From Prasinococcaceae sp. CCMP 1430 (lineage: Eukaryota; Prasinodermophyta; Palmophyllophyceae; Prasinococcales; Prasinococcaceae), in assembly GCA_013416795.1 (NCBI GenBank), contig RQSC01000025.1, positions 159,469 through 210,490 on the forward strand: 51,022 nt of DNA, given 5' to 3'. The notes under the pieces are model-generated. The model did not search any database. It was given only the letters and a program-made list of their open reading frames with translations, and was not told the origin of the DNA. A program made the translations under genes and the position numbers. How positions within the stretch are numbered: position 1 is the first letter of the stretch; every line of letters starts with the position of its first letter. Positions 20,382 through 29,536 of the stretch are shown in pieces.

Positions 20382-21480
20382 TCAAATTATGTCGATCCCC
20401 AACACTGCGCCGAGGCCGAGCAGAAGCCCGACCACCAACGAGATAGAGGACGACAGGTAGGCGATGCGATCGACGCCGCGCTGGCCGTTGGTCTTGGCGA
20501 CGATGTCGACACTCTTGGCGATGAAGGCTGTGTACGTGCCCATCGCGAAGATGGTGCCTAGGAGGAAGGCACCCAAGAAGCAGATGGCGTTGAGCGTTGG
20601 CATTGCGAAAGCCGGCATGATGACCACCAGCGCGTCCGGCTGGAGCCCGTGCAGCACGCCCGTGCTATACACCGCAAAAAGCTTGCGCCAACCCTTCTTG
20701 TCGCCCACCTCGATCTCATCGTCGTGGTCGTGGTCGTGGTGGTGCCCTCCCGACATGCGCTCCCATAGCCCCGTGGCGCCGATGATTACGAGTGTCGCAG
20801 CGACGGCCAGCGTGCCGTACTGGCTGAGCATCGCCAGGTCGAAGTGCATGTGCGAGCGCAGCAGGATGAAGGCGCAGCCGAAGATAATCTGGCCAGTGTC
20901 ATGACCAAGCCCCCACAGCGCGCCCAGCAGGAAGCTCTGAGCGCGTCCTACGCCGACGCTCAGCGGCATGAGCGCGGCCAAGTGGTCCGGTCCGGTGAGC
21001 GTGTGGAGCCCGCCAGCCAGAAGACCAGAGACCAGGCTCACGCTCGCACTCGCAATTGCAGCCGTGCCCACTGCCTCCCAGCCTAGCACGGCCGTGAACA
21101 TCAGCGACGCAAGAGACAGGATCGCGCCGATAGCCAGCTTGTTCGCGACGAGCCACTGCTTGGCCTCAGCCTTGATCATGGCGAACGACGACCGGGGCAG
21201 AAGCCGGAGCGAGTTGATGGCCACCATGAGCGTGGCGCCCTCGTGCATGAGCACCGCTCCCCACAGCGGCACGAAGCCACTCAGCGCTGGCAAGGCGGCA
21301 CCAGCGATGGACACAGCCGCCAGTACCAGATTCTGCTTCAGGATGGCCTTCATGCGGCTTGACAGCTGCACGAGATTGGGCAGAACGGAGGCGTCCGAGC
21401 GCAACAGGACGATGTCCGCCGCGGCCGCAGACGCCTCCGATGGCGTGTGCGACACGGCAATGCCCACGTCTGCTGCGGCT

Positions 21481-21512
<32 letters not shown>

Positions 21513-23867
21513 CATCACACAGACCCCCTTGGCGCGCGCCTCCTCGACGCGCGCAAGCTTGTCCTCAGGCAGCAGCCCAGCGTGCACGTGCGACTCGGGG
21601 ATTCCGACGGTCGCGCCCACGGCCACGGCGTTCTCTCGCCTATCACCCGTCACCATCGCCACGTCGCAGCTCTCGCCGCCCCACGCGGCCTCCTTGAGTT
21701 TTGAAACGGCCTCGCGGCTCGACGCGCGCACCGTGTCCGCGAAGTACATCATCGTGACGTCCTCAATCACGTCTGTCCCTGCCACATCCTGCTGCCCCCC
21801 GCTGCTGCTGCTGCCGCCCACGCTCGCACGCATCGCAATGGTCACGTGTGTGGAGTCCACCTGTGCTGCCAGCCGACGGATGCCCGCCGCGTTGTCGGCG
21901 TTCACGCACTTCGCCGCCACGTGGTCGAGGGAGCCAAGCACCACGCTTATCTCCTCCGAGGGCTCGCCCTCTCCGACCAGCACAGCCGTTCCCTCCACGC
22001 CGCGCCCGTGCACCTGCTTGAAAGAGCCAAGCTGCACACGCGGGAGCCGTGTGCCGCTCCTCCTGCTGGCCGCCTGCGCGCTCGCATGGCAGTGCACGAC
22101 CGCTCGCGCGATGGGGTGGCTCGCGGCGTGCTCGAACGCTTCTGCGACGGCCAGCGCGCGTCTCTCGGCGCTGGTCGACGGCTGGAAGAGCTCCCTTTTC
22201 AGCAACATGTCGGCATCGACGCCCGCCACTGCGCCCGCGCTCCTCTCCCGCGCGAGCGCGTCCTCCAGCCTCTCGACGCCGATGCACACCAGCTGTCCGG
22301 TGGTGAGGGTGCCGGTTTTGTCCATGAGGAAAGTTTTGGCGTCGGCCAGCGCCTCCAGCGTGCGCGCATTGTGGACGAGCACGCCATTGCGCGCACACCT
22401 GCCCAGTGCTACGACGTACACCAAGGGCGCCATGAACAGCGCACAGGGCGCCGCGGCCGTCAGGAAGCCGAACGCCCTGTAAATGGCCCCGCTGCCGGCG
22501 TCCGCGCCCACGAGCGGCACACCAAGCACGAGCGGCGCCGCCGTGATGAAGAGCGCCGTTGCGCCTAGCACGGCCTTCGAGTAGACGTCGCCGAAGCGTT
22601 GGATGAGCGTCTGCAGCCGCGGCGCGCGGCGCTGCGCCTTGTCCGTGAGGCGCGCGATGCGCGCGGGCATGCTGTCCTCGCTCGGCCGCACGGCTTGCAG
22701 CACCAGCACACCATCCAAGTTCTGCGCCCCGGCTGCCACCTCATCGCCAGCCGCCGCCTGGATTGGCAGCTCCTCGCCGGTCAGGTGGGCCACCGACACC
22801 ATCGCAGTGCCCCGCACGACGGTCGCGTCCAGCGGCACCTGTTGGCCTGCCCGCACAAGCAGGAGCTCGCCAACGAGCACCTCCTCCGCGCGTCGCAGCC
22901 TGGCGGTGCTCACGTCCACGCCGAGCAGCTCTGCTTCGCCTTCCGCGTCGCTGTCGTCTGAGTACGCGGAGGCCGAGCCCGGCGCGTCCGCCGCAGCACC
23001 GGCGCCGCTCTCGTCGAGGGCGCTGCGCGGCAGCACCCACGCCTCGGTGGGCACCGAGTCCCACAGCGCCTTCACGTTGGCCTGCGCCCTGTCGGTGAGC
23101 TCGTCCTCCACCAGGTGCGCCGCGCCGAAGAGCACCAGCAGGAGCGCGCCCTCGAGCGCACAGCCGAGCAGCACCGTGCCGAACACCGCCAGGCTTGTGA
23201 GGACGTAGATGTTGACGTTGCCCGCGGCGACCTCGTTGGCCGTGTCCCATGCGGTGGACGCGCCCGCGAGCATGAAGACGGCGACGGTTCCCGCGGTCTG
23301 GATGCCCGCGCACACGCTCGCCAGCAGCGCATGCTCGGCGGCGCTCCGCGCGGCGACGAACGCGCACATCGCCGCGGCGGCCAGGAACGCCGCCGAGACC
23401 CCCGTGGCCCACGGCCGGCGCAGCTCGTCGACGACGTCCTCCAGGAGCTCTTTCGGCGTGCGCGGCACCAGGTCGAGGTCGTTCGCGACCTCCTCGACGG
23501 CCACTGCCGCGCTCGTGCGCCCCGAGCAGCATCCGCCGCCGGGCGCGCCGGGGCCCGCGAGCGCCTTAGGCCCTCCCAGCGATGGCCGGAACGCCCTGCG
23601 GCCTGCGGCGCCCGCGCCCGCCCCCTCGCGCGCCACGGCGCAGCGCCGCNNNNNNNNNNNNNNNNNNNNNNNNNNNNNGGCGTCGCCTCCGGGCGTTCGA
23701 GGCGGGGCCTGCCCCGCCGCGCGCGCGCTGCGCTGCGCGCGCGCCCTCTGGCGGGAACCCCGTCGCGGCCGCAACGCACCCCGAACTCGAACCGCGTCCG
23801 CGGGCCGGGTGCCCAGGCACGTCAAAATGCACGCGAGAACCGCGGAGGGCGCCCACGTGGCCCACAT
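20382..23867 (-). CDS. P1B-type heavy-metal ATPase (HMA1-like) fused to a NicO/NiCoT-type transporter
   Basis: This is one uninterrupted frame of about 1161 residues (29 unknown bases included). Residues 1-25 form a signal peptide ending in ADA, and an Arg/Ala-rich stretch follows, suggesting a complex-plastid leader. Residues about 200-890 are a P1B-ATPase. The metal-site helix carries APCAL in place of CPC, as in HMA1 and P1B-4 pumps. Phosphorylation motif DKTGTLT has Asp near 516, and SHPIARAV and GDGINDAPAL (about 786) are also present. From about residue 920 the protein continues into a NicO-family transporter. It has GGLHTLTGPDHLAALMPLS, a second signature GALWGLGHDTGQIIFG, a His/Asp-rich loop (GGHHHDHDHDD) and GVLHGLQPDALV, like plant chloroplast 'high-affinity nickel transport' proteins. 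Substrates are likely Ni, Co, Zn or Cu ions. The N gap is in the leader only. Confidence 0.88.
23650..23678. other. Assembly gap, 29 N
   Basis: A run of unknown bases lies in the putative leader of the ATPase gene. Its true length is unknown, so the link between signal peptide and mature part depends on the gap size being right. Confidence 0.95.
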
Positions 23868-24691
23868 ATCGGCGACGGTGCACAGTGCACAAAACTGCGC
23901 AGACCTCCTGCGTAGATGGCTTTTGCAGACCGCCGGCCGGCCCAAACCCGCAGCAGCGCCCGGCCGGGATTTATTTTTTTTGGTTGTGTGTCTGGCTGGC
24001 TCGGACGACGAGCGGGTCCGGACCGGGGGAGAGGGGGGGGGTCGCGAGAGGGGGCGCGGTGCGGTGCGGTGCGGCGGGTCGGGTGGGTGGGTCGTTGGGT
24101 GGGTTTGTTCGTGGGTTTGTTCGTGGCGTTTGCCGACCGAAGGTTCCCTGTTCCCTGTTGATTGGTCGATGTTCGGCCAGCCAGCCAGCACGGGGCACAG
24201 CCAGCCAGGGCCGCGCGCGCGCTCGCTCGCCGACCGGCCGACCGAGCGACCGAGATCGCATGGAAAACGCCCATCGGGCCTGCCATCCACCGCGTTGGCG
24301 AGATGGGAGGGTAAGAACACTCGTGAAATTGAAAGGGCAGATAATTAACCCTGATATTTTATACCCAAATCGTGTTTGGGTCGGTGCCTCCCACCCAGCC
24401 AGGTGGGAGGTGCCGACCGACCGAGGTGGGAGCCCCGTCCGCGCAAGACTCTGCGAGTCGGGCAAAGCACGCCCGCGCCAACCAGCCGATTGGAACCAAT
24501 CGCCGGTGCTGTGTGTGGCAAGAGCCAGCCGGTCGGACGCTGCTGGCGGGCGAATTGGCGCGCGGCGGTCGCGCTCGCCTCCCTGGCCGGCATCCCGCGC
24601 TCGGTCGGCGGCCGCCCGCCGCGGAGGGAGGGAGGGAGGGAGGGAGGGAGGGTGGCCCCATCCCCATCCGCGGCGGGGTGCGCTCGCGCGN
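23868..24691. other. Spacer with tetranucleotide repeats and a single-N join
   Basis: The spacer holds GGGTGGGTCGTTGGGTGGG and TTTGTTCGTGG repeats (24080-24130), CCAGCCAGC blocks (24176, 24203), an AT-rich patch (24322-24372) with TTAACCCT, and a GGGAGGGA run (24626-24650). A single N at 24691 is flanked by a perfect 9-base inverted repeat (24680-24688 and 24692-24700), which looks like a contig join at a hairpin. No gene was recognised. Confidence 0.6.
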
Positions 24692-25323
24692 GCGAGCGCA
24701 GCGTCGAGTTCCCGTCCCTGCGCGAGCTGCGCATGGCAATCCCGAAGGCATGCTTCCAGCCGAGCACGGCGACGTCGCTCGCGTACGCCGCGTGCGACTT
24801 GTCGCTCCTGGCGGCGTGCGCGCTCGTTGCACGGCCGTTTGCGCTGGCGCACCCGGCGCTGCTGCCCTTGTACTGGGCGGTGAGCGGCTTGGTCATGTGG
24901 ATGGTGTTCGTCATCGGGCACGACTGCGGCCACGGCTCGTTCTCGCGGAACCCCACGCTGAACGCGGTGGTGGGCCACCTGTGCCACACGCCACTCATGG
25001 TGCCCTTCTGGCCGTGGGCGTACAGTCACAAGATGCACCATAAGTACCACAACCACCGTACGAGGGATATGAGCCACAAGTGGTGGACACGGGAGGAGTA
25101 CGCCGACGTGCACCCGCTCGTTCGCGCTCTGGCGCTGGACACGCCGCTCGGGATCGTGACGGCCTTTCCGGGGTACCTGCTGCTTGAGGGGAAGCGGTGT
25201 GGCACGGACGGGAGCCACTTCTGGCCGGGAAGTAGGCTGTTTGACAGGGCTCCAAAGGAACGCAAGAAGTGCGCCGTGAGCTCGGCCCTGTGCGTGGCGT
25301 TCCTGGTGGGCACTGCCTGGGCG
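24692..25323 (+). pseudogene. Truncated omega-3/delta-12-type fatty acid desaturase fragment
   Basis: This encodes the N-terminal half of a membrane fatty acid desaturase. LRELRMAIPKACFQPS and a first membrane hairpin lead to the first His box HDCGHGSFS. A second hairpin and the second box HKMHHKYHNH follow, then the conserved GSHFWPGSRLF and ERKK before the third membrane segment. HDCGHGSF favours the omega-3 group. The third His box (HxxHH) needed to complete the di-iron site is absent: the frame runs straight into the helicase that follows, with no N between. The 5' end abuts the single N at 24691. Either an assembly chimera or a genuine truncation explains this; as drawn it could not be a working desaturase. 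Confidence 0.75.
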
Positions 25324-25545
25324 CCGACGGTGCCGGCCGAGCCGGTGCACGTCGCCTACGAGCGCTCCGACGGCACGCCCCTCGGCAAGAAACAGCTGGG
25401 CGCCGCCGCGTGCAAGTGGCTCGCCGCCGGGGCCGCGAGCGCCGCGCGCGTCATCATCGCGGACTTCGAGCAGCGGGCGACCGCCCAGCGGCGCGCCGAC
25501 GACGCCGACGACGACGAGGGCGCGCGAACGAGCGCGCGCGCGGGC

Positions 25546-28035
25546 ATGGTTGCGCCCGCGGGCGAGTCCGTGTACGCGCTCCTGCAGCGCTACCTCGAGG
25601 GCGAGCGCGTGCCCGCCGGAGCCGAGGATGCGTGTGCCAGGGCGCGCGCCAGCCTGCCGACGCTCACCGAGGCGCTGAACACGGCGCTGCTGAGCGCCGT
25701 TCGCGACCGCGCGGCGGAGCGCGGCGACGAAGATGGGCGCGGCGCGGACGGCGAGGCCACGCTGCAGGCCATCCGCAAGGCGATGCGCTCGTCGTCCGAG
25801 CACCGCACATTCGCCACCGGCATCGCGGAGGAGCGCAAGGTCATCGAGGCGCGCAGGCTCGTGGCCGAGGCCGTGGCTGCGCGGTGCGACGAGCTCGTCG
25901 AGCTCAACTCGCTGGAGCGCGGCGCGCAGGAAGCCGAGCTCGAACTCGACCTGGCCGCGACGGTCTGCCGCGTGGACCGGCGCGACTTCGCGGGCGAGCC
26001 GACGCTCGTGCGCGCCGCCTCGGTGCGCAAGTCGGAGGGCCGTTGCGTGCTGACGCTCTGCTTCCCCGAGGGCACCTTCAGCGATGGCACGGAGGACACA
26101 GCTGACGCGAGCGTGCTCGAGGGGGCGAGCGCGGTCAGGCCGGTGCTGCGCAACGGGTCGAGCATCCGCCTGCGCGTGCTTGGCGAGTTCGAGGACGTGG
26201 CGGCTCGCAACGCCGGCGTGCTGCGCGGCGAGGCCGCCATGGCGGCCGCGGAGGGAAAGTTGGTGCTGTCTGGCCGTGCGACGCGGGCCACGTCGGATCT
26301 TGTGGACGTGACGCTTGACGAGGATTCGAGCGCCCCCGCCGCTGCCCTGGGCGGGGAGGAGGCGCTGTTTTCGACGGGCTTCGCGATGTTTGTGGGCCCG
26401 GACGTGCGCACGTTCGAGCGCAACGCAGAGTACATTCAGACCCTCAAGGGGTTCTCCAAGGCCAAGCGCCTGCGCCAGCACCACGCCCGTGACGTTGTGC
26501 TCGCGGCCTTCGGCGAGGTCGGATCGCTGCCGGCGCCTGCCGGCGCGACCGGATCCGCGGAGGCGGGAAGCGACGGTGTCTCTGCGGCCGTCGAGTCTCG
26601 CGCGACGGAGGCCATCAAGAAGGCCGTCGGTGCCACGCAGCTCAACCCCGAGCAGTCGCTCGCGCTCGAGTCCGCTCTGGACCCAAACAGGCCCGTCACG
26701 GTCATCCAGGGCCCGCCGGGCACTGGCAAGTCGCAGGTGCTCGAGGCCGTCGTGCGCGCGGCTGTAGACAGGGGCCAACGCGTGCTGGTATGCGCACCGT
26801 CGAACGCGGCCGTCGACAACATGGTGGAGAGGCTCGCGCGAGCGCCCGCGGCGCAGGCGACGGCTGGCATCATGGACATCGTGCGCAGCGGGAACCCCGA
26901 GAGGGTGACCGCCGCTGCGCAGTCGTGCTTGCTTGCGGCGCGCGCCGTCGAGGCGGCGGAGGTCCCTCGGAGGGCCAAGCTCGCGCAGCTGGCGGAGATT
27001 CGCAGGCTGCTGGAGGCGAAGCGCTGGGAGAAGAGCGAGCTCATGGACCTCACCACGCGACAGCGCAAGCTGCGAAGGCAGGTCAAGGCGCTCGCGCGCG
27101 ACACTGCCAGGCGCCTGGCGTCCAACGCGGATGTGGTCTGCTGCACGTGCACGGGGCTGGGCGAGGACGCGGTCATCTCCGCCGCGCCATTCGACCTTGT
27201 CGTGCTCGACGAGGCCGCGCAGGCCACCGAGCCAAGCTCGTGGGGGCCGCTGCTCGCCGGCAAGCGGGCTGTCCTCGCTGGGGACGTACACCAGCTAGGC
27301 CCCACCGTTATCAGCCCGGACGCCGGTGAGCGCGGGCTCAGCACAACGCTGATGGACCGGCTTTCGTCGGCGTACGGAGGCGCTCTGACCGTGACCCTGA
27401 AGGAGCAGTACCGCATGCACAGTGCTATCAGCCAGTGGGCGGCGGACGCGACATACGGCGGTGAGCTGAGGGCGGCGGAAGGGGTGGCACAGTGGCTGCT
27501 GGCCGACCTGCCGGGCGTGCAAGCAACCGCTGCGACGCAGAGCCCCATCGCGCTCATTGACACCACCGGACAGGTCGGTGCAGAGGAGCGCCACGCGGAT
27601 GGTGGAGGCTCGTTGTACAACCTAGGCGAGGCGTTTGCCGTTGAGACGCACGTTCGTGATCTGCTGGCGGCTGGCGTGACGCCCGCGTCCATTGCAGTGG
27701 TCTCGCCCTACGCTGCACAGGTGGCGCTGCTGAAGAATGCCCTCTCGGAACTCGAAGTCGAGGTCGCCACCGTCGACGGATGGCAGGGGCGTGAAGCCGA
27801 CGCCGTCGTGCTGTCGATGGTGCGCTCCAACGAGTACCATACGGTGGGCTTTCTGGCGGACGAGCGCCGATTGAACGTGGCCGCCACGCGCGCGCGCATG
27901 CACCTCGCGATCGTGTGCGACGTGAGCACGGTGGGAGAGGACCCGTTCATCGCGGGGCTGCTGAGGGCCTGTCGGCTCTCGGGCGTGCAGATGCGCGCGA
28001 CGCTGACCGCGGGCGATCCCGTGGACGCGGCATGA
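25546..28035 (+). CDS. UPF1/IGHMBP2-like superfamily 1 helicase
   Basis: This is an SF1B 5'-3' RNA/DNA helicase. From the ATG at 25546 it has 829 residues. All helicase motifs are present: Q-motif region LNPEQSLALESAL, Walker A GPPGTGKS near residue 389, Ia CAPSNAAVDN, motif II VLDEAAQATEPSS, III GDVHQLGPTV, IV region LKEQYRMH, V VATVDGWQGREADAVVLS and VI NVAATRAR. The N-terminal half has the beta-barrel and helical regions of IGHMBP2/SMUBP2-like proteins. The open frame extends upstream without a stop into the desaturase fragment. Residues coded by 25324-25545 are not desaturase-like and might belong to the helicase, so the true start is unsettled. It converges on the secreted orphan gene. 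Confidence 0.85.
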   Translation: MVAPAGESVYALLQRYLEGERVPAGAEDACARARASLPTLTEALNTALLSAVRDRAAERGDEDGRGADGEATLQAIRKAMRSSSEHRTFATGIAEERKVIEARRLVAEAVAARCDELVELNSLERGAQEAELELDLAATVCRVDRRDFAGEPTLVRAASVRKSEGRCVLTLCFPEGTFSDGTEDTADASVLEGASAVRPVLRNGSSIRLRVLGEFEDVAARNAGVLRGEAAMAAAEGKLVLSGRATRATSDLVDVTLDEDSSAPAAALGGEEALFSTGFAMFVGPDVRTFERNAEYIQTLKGFSKAKRLRQHHARDVVLAAFGEVGSLPAPAGATGSAEAGSDGVSAAVESRATEAIKKAVGATQLNPEQSLALESALDPNRPVTVIQGPPGTGKSQVLEAVVRAAVDRGQRVLVCAPSNAAVDNMVERLARAPAAQATAGIMDIVRSGNPERVTAAAQSCLLAARAVEAAEVPRRAKLAQLAEIRRLLEAKRWEKSELMDLTTRQRKLRRQVKALARDTARRLASNADVVCCTCTGLGEDAVISAAPFDLVVLDEAAQATEPSSWGPLLAGKRAVLAGDVHQLGPTVISPDAGERGLSTTLMDRLSSAYGGALTVTLKEQYRMHSAISQWAADATYGGELRAAEGVAQWLLADLPGVQATAATQSPIALIDTTGQVGAEERHADGGGSLYNLGEAFAVETHVRDLLAAGVTPASIAVVSPYAAQVALLKNALSELEVEVATVDGWQGREADAVVLSMVRSNEYHTVGFLADERRLNVAATRARMHLAIVCDVSTVGEDPFIAGLLRACRLSGVQMRATLTAGDPVDAA

Positions 28036-28391
28036 CCGCTTGCAATCGCTCGCGCGACTGACCTGTTCGCGGCAGCGTGCTTTGCGGTCTCTGGTGTGAT
28101 CGTCGAAAGCACATGCAGTGGCGGCCAGAAAAAAGTAACATGTCAATTTGTACATGCGCACACGCAGGCGCGCGAGCCGCGTGCAGAAATCACGATATTG
28201 ATGTGTTTGTTTGCGAACCCTGCGCGCGCAAGGGGTGGCTAGCTAGAGGGTGCCACCAGACGGCCAGGACCGCTGTGTGTATGTGGTGGTAGGGTGTGGT
28301 GAGTGGGAGAGGGGAGGGGGGGGTCGCCTGTCTCGGGGAGCGAGCCGCCGAGCCCCCTCGGCTCGGATTTTTTTGGCGTCCGTCGATCAGT
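28036..28391. other. Convergent intergenic spacer
   Basis: These 356 bases lie between two stop codons. They hold TTTGTACATG at 28147-28156, a G-rich run near 28303-28323 and a T7 run at 28369-28375. No gene was recognised. Confidence 0.5.
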
Positions 28392-29234
28392 CTATGAGAA
28401 AAAGAGCGCAATGGACTCCGCCGCAATGATCACGTACGGCAGGATGAAAGTCATCCATTCGCCTACGGGTGTGACGCGCGCCGTGTGGGAAGTGCGATTG
28501 ACGGACGTTGCCATTGCTGTCACCGTGTTGTTGTCGACGACTGTTGCTCCGGCCGAATGGCAGCTGACGGTCACGGCCCCGAGGTCGTCTACGCCACACA
28601 CAGCCGCCCCACCCGCGCATGGCGCCCAGTGTAGCTCACGCGGCGTCGGCATACAACTCGCAGGCAAACAGGTGACCTCCACCCTGAACGCTGGCCGCTG
28701 GCCGTCGCGGTCGCCCGCGCTTTTGCCCGCGGCCCCGCACGCGGTGAGCACGTTCGTGCTGGGGATCCCGAAATTGGCCGTCGCGAGAGGTGACAGTCGT
28801 GTCGTCACGCCAACGTAATCCTCATTCGACCTCTCACTATCGCTCCACGCCGGGCCATAGACGGCCGCAGTGCACACGCAAGCGCGCACGGCGGCCAACT
28901 GATGCTCTGCTGCCGCAAGGTTTTCAGCGCCCCCTGTGCCTGCGTTCTGCTGGGTTGCAGCGCTCGCTCGGGCGCTGTCGCAGTCGACGGAGCTGCCATT
29001 GCAGGTGGCGACGCTGAGCGACGGCATCAGTGCCAGCCCGCCCATGGATAGGTCGTCTGCAGCGCAGCCCGCCACCGCCAACGAATCTGTGCGCTGGCGC
29101 GACCCTACACGCGCTGCGCCCGCATTGGCGGCGGCGAGGTCGCACGCCGCCAGCACGACTATTGCGCATGCAACGGTAGCGTGCCAACGTCCACGCAGTG
29201 GTGGAGCGATGCGGGCTCGCGCCGGCAAGAGCAT
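28392..29234 (-). CDS. Predicted secreted or membrane-anchored cysteine-rich protein
   Basis: The family is not recognised. It is one exon of 280 residues from the ATG at 29234. A signal peptide is likely around residues 18-37 (TVACAIVVLAACDLAAANA). The mature part has about a dozen cysteines in scattered pairs, NxS/T sites (for example NGSS and NRTS), and a C-terminal hydrophobic end MTFILPYVIIAAESIALFFS with almost no tail. That layout fits a GPI-anchored or tail-anchored surface protein. Composition and codon use look like the neighbours'. Confidence 0.55.
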   Translation of the reverse strand: MLLPARARIAPPLRGRWHATVACAIVVLAACDLAAANAGAARVGSRQRTDSLAVAGCAADDLSMGGLALMPSLSVATCNGSSVDCDSARASAATQQNAGTGGAENLAAAEHQLAAVRACVCTAAVYGPAWSDSERSNEDYVGVTTRLSPLATANFGIPSTNVLTACGAAGKSAGDRDGQRPAFRVEVTCLPASCMPTPRELHWAPCAGGAAVCGVDDLGAVTVSCHSAGATVVDNNTVTAMATSVNRTSHTARVTPVGEWMTFILPYVIIAAESIALFFS

Positions 29235-29536
29235 CGCCGCCTTTGCTGGCCGATGCGCGCTTCGACGGGCGTCCGGGCGCGCCTCTCAGCTGCGATGCCC
29301 CCGAGATCCCGCGCCCCTAGCCAGCGCGTTGCCGCCGCGCGCCCCGCGCTGTGCGCGCTGTGGCCGGCAGCGGCGTGCGCATGACATGAAATGTGCCGCC
29401 AAAACGCATGCCCCATGGCATTTTAACCTATTTTTTTGAAATGCGTTCCCGCCGTCGCCGTCGCGCCGCCGCGATGCGCGCTCTCGTGTCCGCAGTGCAC
29501 GTGGGCGCTCCGCCACCACTCCCTCAACGACTAACT
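29235..29536. other. Spacer between two minus-strand genes
   Basis: Nothing was recognised except an AT-richer patch with T7 near 29415-29440, which could serve as promoter for the secreted protein. Confidence 0.4.

Noticed and set aside
23971-27291. 1100-codon minus-strand frame opposite the desaturase and helicase
   Set aside because: It is Arg/His-rich with no motifs and antisense to all helicase motifs.
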